DNA of 9,077 nucleotides. Source: Campylobacterota bacterium (GTDB lineage: Bacteria; Campylobacterota; Campylobacteria; Campylobacterales; SZUA-545). The DNA lies in assembly GCA_025997415.1 (NCBI GenBank), contig BNUO01000078.1, positions 1 to 9,077 of the forward strand, given 5' to 3'. The position numbers and the translations under genes were made by a program. Each line of letters opens with the position of its first letter. Within the stretch, counting starts at the first letter, position 1. The notes under the pieces are model-generated. The model worked only from the letters and a program-made list of their open reading frames with translations, ran no database searches and was not told where the DNA came from. This document shows, piece by piece, positions 6,382 to 9,077 of the stretch.

Positions 6382-7118
6382 TGGGTCAGAAAACAAATCC
6401 GATCGGTCTTAGACTTGGGATCAATACCAACTGGAAGTCGCGCTGGTTTCCCGGCAAAGCTCACCGTGTGGCAAACATTGGCGAAGACTACAAGGTTCGC
6501 GCGTTTCTCAAAAAGAAACTCTATTATGCGGGGATCAGAGACATCATTATTGAGCGCACGATCAAAAAGCTCAAGGTTACTCTCGTCGTTGCAAAGCCCG
6601 GCTTTGTCATCGGCAAAAAGGGAAGCGACATTGAAAAGATCAAGCAAGAGGTGATCGACCTTGTCAAAAAAGAGGTGATCGTCAATATCAAAGAGGAGCG
6701 CAGACCGCAGCTTAGCGCACAGCTTGCCGCTGAAAATGTCGGCACACAGCTTGAAAAGCGCGTTGCATTCCGCCGCGCGATGAAAAAGGTGATGCAAGCG
6801 GCTCTAAAAGGCGGCGCAAAGGGCATTCGCGTTCAAGTCAGCGGACGGCTTGGCGGTGCGGAAATCGCGCGTAGAGAGTGGTATCTGGAAGGTCGCGTAC
6901 CTCTCCACACACTTCGCGCACGCATTGATTACGGTTACGCAGAGGCGCATACAACCTACGGCGTTATCGGCATCAAAACTTGGATCTTCACGGGTGAAGT
7001 GCTTGCAAAGGGCATCTCGCACGAGAGCGATACCGCGCCCGACGATCCAAACCAAGAGCGCGGCGAACGCAAACAGCGATCGCCAAGACGCAAAAAAACC
7101 GAAGATAAAGGGGAATAA
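6381..7118 (+). CDS. rpsC: 30S ribosomal protein S3
   Basis: The 245-residue product S3 is part of the mRNA entry channel of the 30S subunit. Visible parts are the N-terminal [14 protein letters not shown] signature, the KH type-II domain with [15 protein letters not shown] (about residues 74-88), and the C-terminal domain with [21 protein letters not shown] and the [22 protein letters not shown] signature. A charged tail of about 30 residues ([20 protein letters not shown]) ends the protein, as is common in this variable region. rplP follows after 5 nt. Confidence 0.98.
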   Translation: MGQKTNPIGLRLGINTNWKSRWFPGKAHRVANIGEDYKVRAFLKKKLYYAGIRDIIIERTIKKLKVTLVVAKPGFVIGKKGSDIEKIKQEVIDLVKKEVIVNIKEERRPQLSAQLAAENVGTQLEKRVAFRRAMKKVMQAALKGGAKGIRVQVSGRLGGAEIARREWYLEGRVPLHTLRARIDYGYAEAHTTYGVIGIKTWIFTGEVLAKGISHESDTAPDDPNQERGERKQRSPRRKKTEDKGE

Positions 7119-7123
7119 CCGTT

Positions 7124-7549
7124 ATGTTAATGCCCAAGAGAACTAAATATCGCAAGATGATGAAAGGTCGCAATCGCGGCGCGGCAAGTCGAGGCGTTGA
7201 ACTCGCGTTTGGCGATCTGGGGTTAAAAGCGCTCGAAAACGGACGCATTAACTCCCGTCAGATCGAAGCGGCGCGGGTTGCTATGACACGGCACATCAAA
7301 CGGCAGGGGCGTGTCTGGATTCGGATTTTCCCCGATAAACCGCTGACGAAAAAGCCTCTTGAAACCCGTATGGGTAAGGGTAAAGGCGGCGTGGAAGAGT
7401 GGGTCATGAACATTCGGCGCGGTCGTATGCTCTATGAGATCGCGGGCATTGAGCCGACGCTTGCGAAAGAGGCGCTTTCGATCGCCGCGAGCAAACTGCC
7501 GCTTCGCACAAAGATCGTTATGAGTGGAGCAGACAATGAAATATTCTGA
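7124..7549 (+). CDS. rplP: 50S ribosomal protein L16
   Basis: The 141-residue product L16 lies beside the A site and helps orient tRNA. It has the canonical N-terminus [19 protein letters not shown], the core [24 protein letters not shown], and the L16 signature region [13 protein letters not shown], ending GADNEIF. ATG 7124 rather than ATG 7130 is chosen because family members start MLxPKRTK; AAAGGGG (7107-7113) lies 10 nt upstream. Its last 14 nt overlap the start of rpmC in another frame. Confidence 0.97.
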   Translation: MLMPKRTKYRKMMKGRNRGAASRGVELAFGDLGLKALENGRINSRQIEAARVAMTRHIKRQGRVWIRIFPDKPLTKKPLETRMGKGKGGVEEWVMNIRRGRMLYEIAGIEPTLAKEALSIAASKLPLRTKIVMSGADNEIF

Positions 7550-7736
7550 GATCAAATCAAAGAGCAGAGAGGATCTGCTCAAAGATGTCAAAGAGAAGAA
7601 ACTTCAACTTTTTTCTCTGCGTATGAAACAAAAGACGATGCAGCTTAGCAACACGAACGAGATTCGTACTAAGCGCAAGGAGATCGCACAAACGCTCACA
7701 GCGCTAAGTGCAATCGAGAACGGAGAGGGCAAATGA
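7536..7736 (+). CDS. rpmC: 50S ribosomal protein L29
   Basis: The 66-residue product L29 lies near the tunnel exit next to L23. It is a two-helix protein: [20 protein letters not shown], then [20 protein letters not shown] and a second basic helix. ATG 7536 is chosen over the GTG at 7524 because L29 proteins start MKY/MKxxE and GGAG (7526-7529) stands 6 nt before this ATG. With this start the gene overlaps the end of rplP by 14 nt, so its ribosome binding site lies within the rplP coding sequence. Its own stop overlaps rpsQ in ATGA. Confidence 0.95.
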   Translation: MKYSEIKSKSREDLLKDVKEKKLQLFSLRMKQKTMQLSNTNEIRTKRKEIAQTLTALSAIENGEGK

Positions 7737-8002
7737 GCGAGATCAAAACACCGCACAAGAGAGAGATTGAAGGCGTTGTAGTGAGCAAAAGCGGCGACAA
7801 GAGCGTGAAGATTCGCGTTGAAAGGCGCGTTTTGCACCCACGCTATCACAAGTTCGTCCGACGCTTCAACAACTTTCAAGTCCATGACGAAAAGAACGAA
7901 CTGTTGGTAGGAGATAAGGTTGTTGCGATCGAATCGAGACCCATTTCCAAAAACAAGAGTTTTAGGTTGAAATCCTATACACGACCTGAGGTGGTTGCAT
8001 GA
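7733..8002 (+). CDS. rpsQ: 30S ribosomal protein S17
   Basis: The 89-residue product S17 is an OB-fold protein that binds 16S rRNA early in assembly. Features are [32 protein letters not shown], then [30 protein letters not shown]. The length is typical. GGAGAGG (7722-7728), inside rpmC, is a strong ribosome binding site for ATG 7733. It overlaps rpmC by 4 nt and rplN by 4 nt. Confidence 0.96.
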   Translation: MSEIKTPHKREIEGVVVSKSGDKSVKIRVERRVLHPRYHKFVRRFNNFQVHDEKNELLVGDKVVAIESRPISKNKSFRLKSYTRPEVVA

Positions 8003-8367
8003 TACAGAGTTTTACGCGCCTAAATGTTGCCGACAACAGCGGCGCAAAAGAGATTATGTGCATCAAAGTACTGGGCGGCAGCAAACGCCGTTACGCCACT
8101 TTGGGCGATGTGATCGTCGCAAGCATTAAGAAGGCAATTCCAAACGGAAAAGTGAAAAAAGGTCAGGTGGTCAAAGCGGTCATCGTCCGCACAAGCAAAG
8201 AGGTTCACCGCGAGAATGGATCGCTAATCCGCTTTGACGATAACGCGGCTGTGATCATTGACGCCAAAAAAGAGCCGATCGGCACACGCATTTTTGGACC
8301 TGTCGGTCGTGAAGTGCGATATGCAAACTTTATGAAGATCGTTTCGCTCGCACCGGAGGTACTCTAA
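7999..8367 (+). CDS. rplN: 50S ribosomal protein L14
   Basis: The 122-residue product L14 takes part in an inter-subunit bridge with 16S rRNA and is the binding site for the silencing factor RsfS. It starts [18 protein letters not shown] and has [33 protein letters not shown], the signature [20 protein letters not shown], and the end [12 protein letters not shown]...IVSLAPEVL. The length is the family standard. It overlaps rpsQ by 4 nt and shares one base with the start of rplX. Confidence 0.98.
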   Translation: MIQSFTRLNVADNSGAKEIMCIKVLGGSKRRYATLGDVIVASIKKAIPNGKVKKGQVVKAVIVRTSKEVHRENGSLIRFDDNAAVIIDAKKEPIGTRIFGPVGREVRYANFMKIVSLAPEVL

Positions 8368-8597
8368 TGGCAACCAGCAAGATCAAAAAAGGCGATAAGG
8401 TTTTGGTAATCGCCGGTGATGATAAAGGCAAAGAGGGCGAGATTTTGCAAGTTTTGCCCAAAAAATCGCAGGTGATCGTCAAGGGCTGCAAGGTGGTTAA
8501 AAAAGCCGTTAAGCCCAGCGAGAAGAACAAAGATGGCGGATTTATCAACAAAGAAAAGCCGATCCACATCTCAAATGTAAAGAAAGTAGAGGGCTAA
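8367..8597 (+). CDS. rplX: 50S ribosomal protein L24
   Basis: The 76-residue product L24 initiates 50S assembly and sits at the tunnel exit. It has an N-terminal KOW motif, [21 protein letters not shown] (about residues 5-25). It ends [17 protein letters not shown], the PIHxSNV motif of this family. The protein is short, as expected in Campylobacterota compared with about 104 residues in E. coli. GGAGGT at 8355-8360 is a near-perfect ribosome binding site within rplN. rplE starts 1 nt after the stop. Confidence 0.96.
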   Translation: MATSKIKKGDKVLVIAGDDKGKEGEILQVLPKKSQVIVKGCKVVKKAVKPSEKNKDGGFINKEKPIHISNVKKVEG

Positions 8598-8598
8598 G

Positions 8599-8952
8599 AT
8601 GCTGCAACTAAAAGCAAGATATGCCGCCCTTAAAGCTGACTTGACCAAAGAGCTGGGCGTAACCAATGCTATGCTTTTACCCAAACTGGACAAGATCGTC
8701 ATTAGCGTGGGAACAGGCGAGGGGAGCAAAGATCAGAAGCTCCTGCAAAATATAGCCGATACGATCAGCATTATTGCCGGTCAAAAAGCGGTGATCACAC
8801 AGGCGAAAAAGTCGGTCGCAACCTTCAAGATCCGCGAGGGAATGAATGTTGGCGTGCGCGTTACGCTGCGGGGCAAACAGATGTTCAACTTCCTTGAGAA
8901 GTTCATCGCCATCGCCGCGCCGCGTATCAAGGACTTCAGAGGGCTGCCCAGA
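8599..8952 (+). pseudogene. rplE: 50S ribosomal protein L5, 5' part only, cut at a fold-back junction
   Basis: L5 binds 5S rRNA and contacts the P-site tRNA. About 118 residues are genuine: [12 protein letters not shown]..., [48 protein letters not shown], ending [13 protein letters not shown]5 is normally about 180 residues and continues with xGFDGRGNY after this point. Here the frame instead runs SVSNAC and stops at 8971-8973. Those last residues are the minus-strand sequence of rpsH read in the wrong direction. The loss is therefore due to a head-to-head junction near 8950-8955, not to an ordinary frameshift. An operonic single-copy essential gene should not be broken, so the intact gene presumably exists in the organism. 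GAGGG (8589-8593) precedes ATG 8599. Confidence 0.9.
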
Positions 8953-8955
8953 AGC
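8950..8955. other. Fold-back junction between rplE (+) and rpsH (-)
   Basis: On the plus strand L5 is recognisable up to the codon AGA at 8950-8952. On the minus strand S8 is recognisable from its ATG (8995-8997) to the codon TCT ending at 8950. The two arms thus meet within AGAAGC, with at most a few bases shared. In the normal operon order (rplE, rpsN, rpsH) these points would lie roughly 430-440 bp apart, by my estimate from family gene lengths. Confidence 0.85.
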
Positions 8956-8997
8956 GTTTCTAATGCGTGTTAAAGAGTCCGCAATTACATCATTCAT
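8950..8997 (-). CDS. rpsH: 30S ribosomal protein S8, first 16 codons
   Basis: Read on the minus strand, ATG at 8997 begins [16 protein letters not shown], the characteristic N-terminus of S8 (other Campylobacterota have [18 protein letters not shown]). S8 normally continues M/G-R-R; here the next codons are GGG CAG CCC, which are rplE read backwards. Only the start of the gene is present. The 9 nt between the rpsN stop and this ATG, with AAGGA overlapping the stop, supply the ribosome binding site. The long minus-strand frame that continues from this start across rplE is an artefact of the junction. Confidence 0.88.
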
Positions 8998-9006
8998 CGT
9001 TATTCC

Positions 9007-9077
9007 TTACCAGCTTGATTTGCGAACGCCAGGGAGTAGCCCTTCGTTTGCCATCTTGCGAAGGCAGACGCGGCAGA
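9007..9077 (-). CDS. rpsN: 30S ribosomal protein S14 (zinc-binding type), 3' end only
   Basis: On the minus strand the codons from 9075 down to the TAA at 9007-9009 read CRVCLRKMANE, then GLLPGVRKSSW and stop. This is the C-terminus of a short type-Z S14. CRVC is the second of the two CxxC zinc-binding pairs, and the ending GxxKxSW is the family signature. The 5' part lies beyond the window edge. It stands directly before rpsH on the same strand, which is the normal rplE-rpsN-rpsH order but in inverted orientation relative to the rest of the operon. Confidence 0.92.
   Translation of the reverse strand, partial: CRVCLRKMANEGLLPGVRKSSW

Noticed and set aside
1275..7083. Three GCGATCGC octamers (1275, 3561, 7076) resembling the cyanobacterial HIP1 motif
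   Set aside because: All fall in coding sequence and two of them read as ordinary Ala-Ile or Ile codon runs. The proteins are Campylobacterota-like, and three sites are too few to claim a motif.
8677..8997. Minus-strand open frame of 106 codons starting with an S8 N-terminus
   Set aside because: Only the first 16 codons are rpsH; the rest is rplE read backwards across the fold-back junction, so it is not a novel fusion protein.

Overview
This window comes from a member of the Campylobacterota (Epsilonproteobacteria). This is inferred from the ribosomal proteins: L3 begins [14 protein letters not shown]2 begins with the [17 protein letters not shown] N-terminus, and L5 carries the [18 protein letters not shown] stretch, all typical of Campylobacter/Helicobacter-type sequences recalled from the family. 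No genus can be assigned. Base composition is near 50% GC by eye.

Layout. Positions 1-200 are the 3' end of a methyl-accepting chemotaxis protein (MCP) gene. Positions 201-632 are a repeat-rich intergenic region. Positions 633-2606 hold a complete second MCP gene (dCache-type sensor, HAMP, MCP signalling domain) whose C-terminus is paralogous to the first. Positions 2607-3122 are a second copy of the same repeat-rich intergenic region, followed by a likely sigma70 promoter and the leader of the ribosomal operon. Positions 3123-8952 carry the S10/spc ribosomal protein operon in canonical order: rpsJ, rplC, rplD, rplW, rplB, rpsS, rplV, rpsC, rplP, rpmC, rpsQ, rplN, rplX, rplE. The genes are packed with gaps of 0-9 nt or short stop/start overlaps, as expected for one translationally coupled transcript.

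The right end is anomalous. rplE stops matching L5 after about 118 residues. From there to the window end the sequence is the minus-strand copy of the next two genes of the same operon: the first 16 codons of rpsH, preceded by the last 22 codons of rpsN. The two arms are therefore joined head-to-head as a fold-back, with the rest of rplE, most of rpsN and most of rpsH missing. This is most simply a chimera from amplification or assembly, and less likely a real inversion.

The most biologically interesting feature is the pair of MCP/intergenic units. The about 150 nt after the two MCP stop codons differ at only 4 positions, while the last about 198 nt of the MCP coding sequences differ at about 39. 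The block contains a 41-nt stem-loop identical in both copies. Beside it lie short palindromic repeats of the widespread TGTCATTCTGAG...GAAGAATCT type. It looks like a structured repeat element or a region homogenised by recombination. I see no new multi-gene system: the protein-coding content is chemotaxis receptors plus housekeeping ribosomal proteins.
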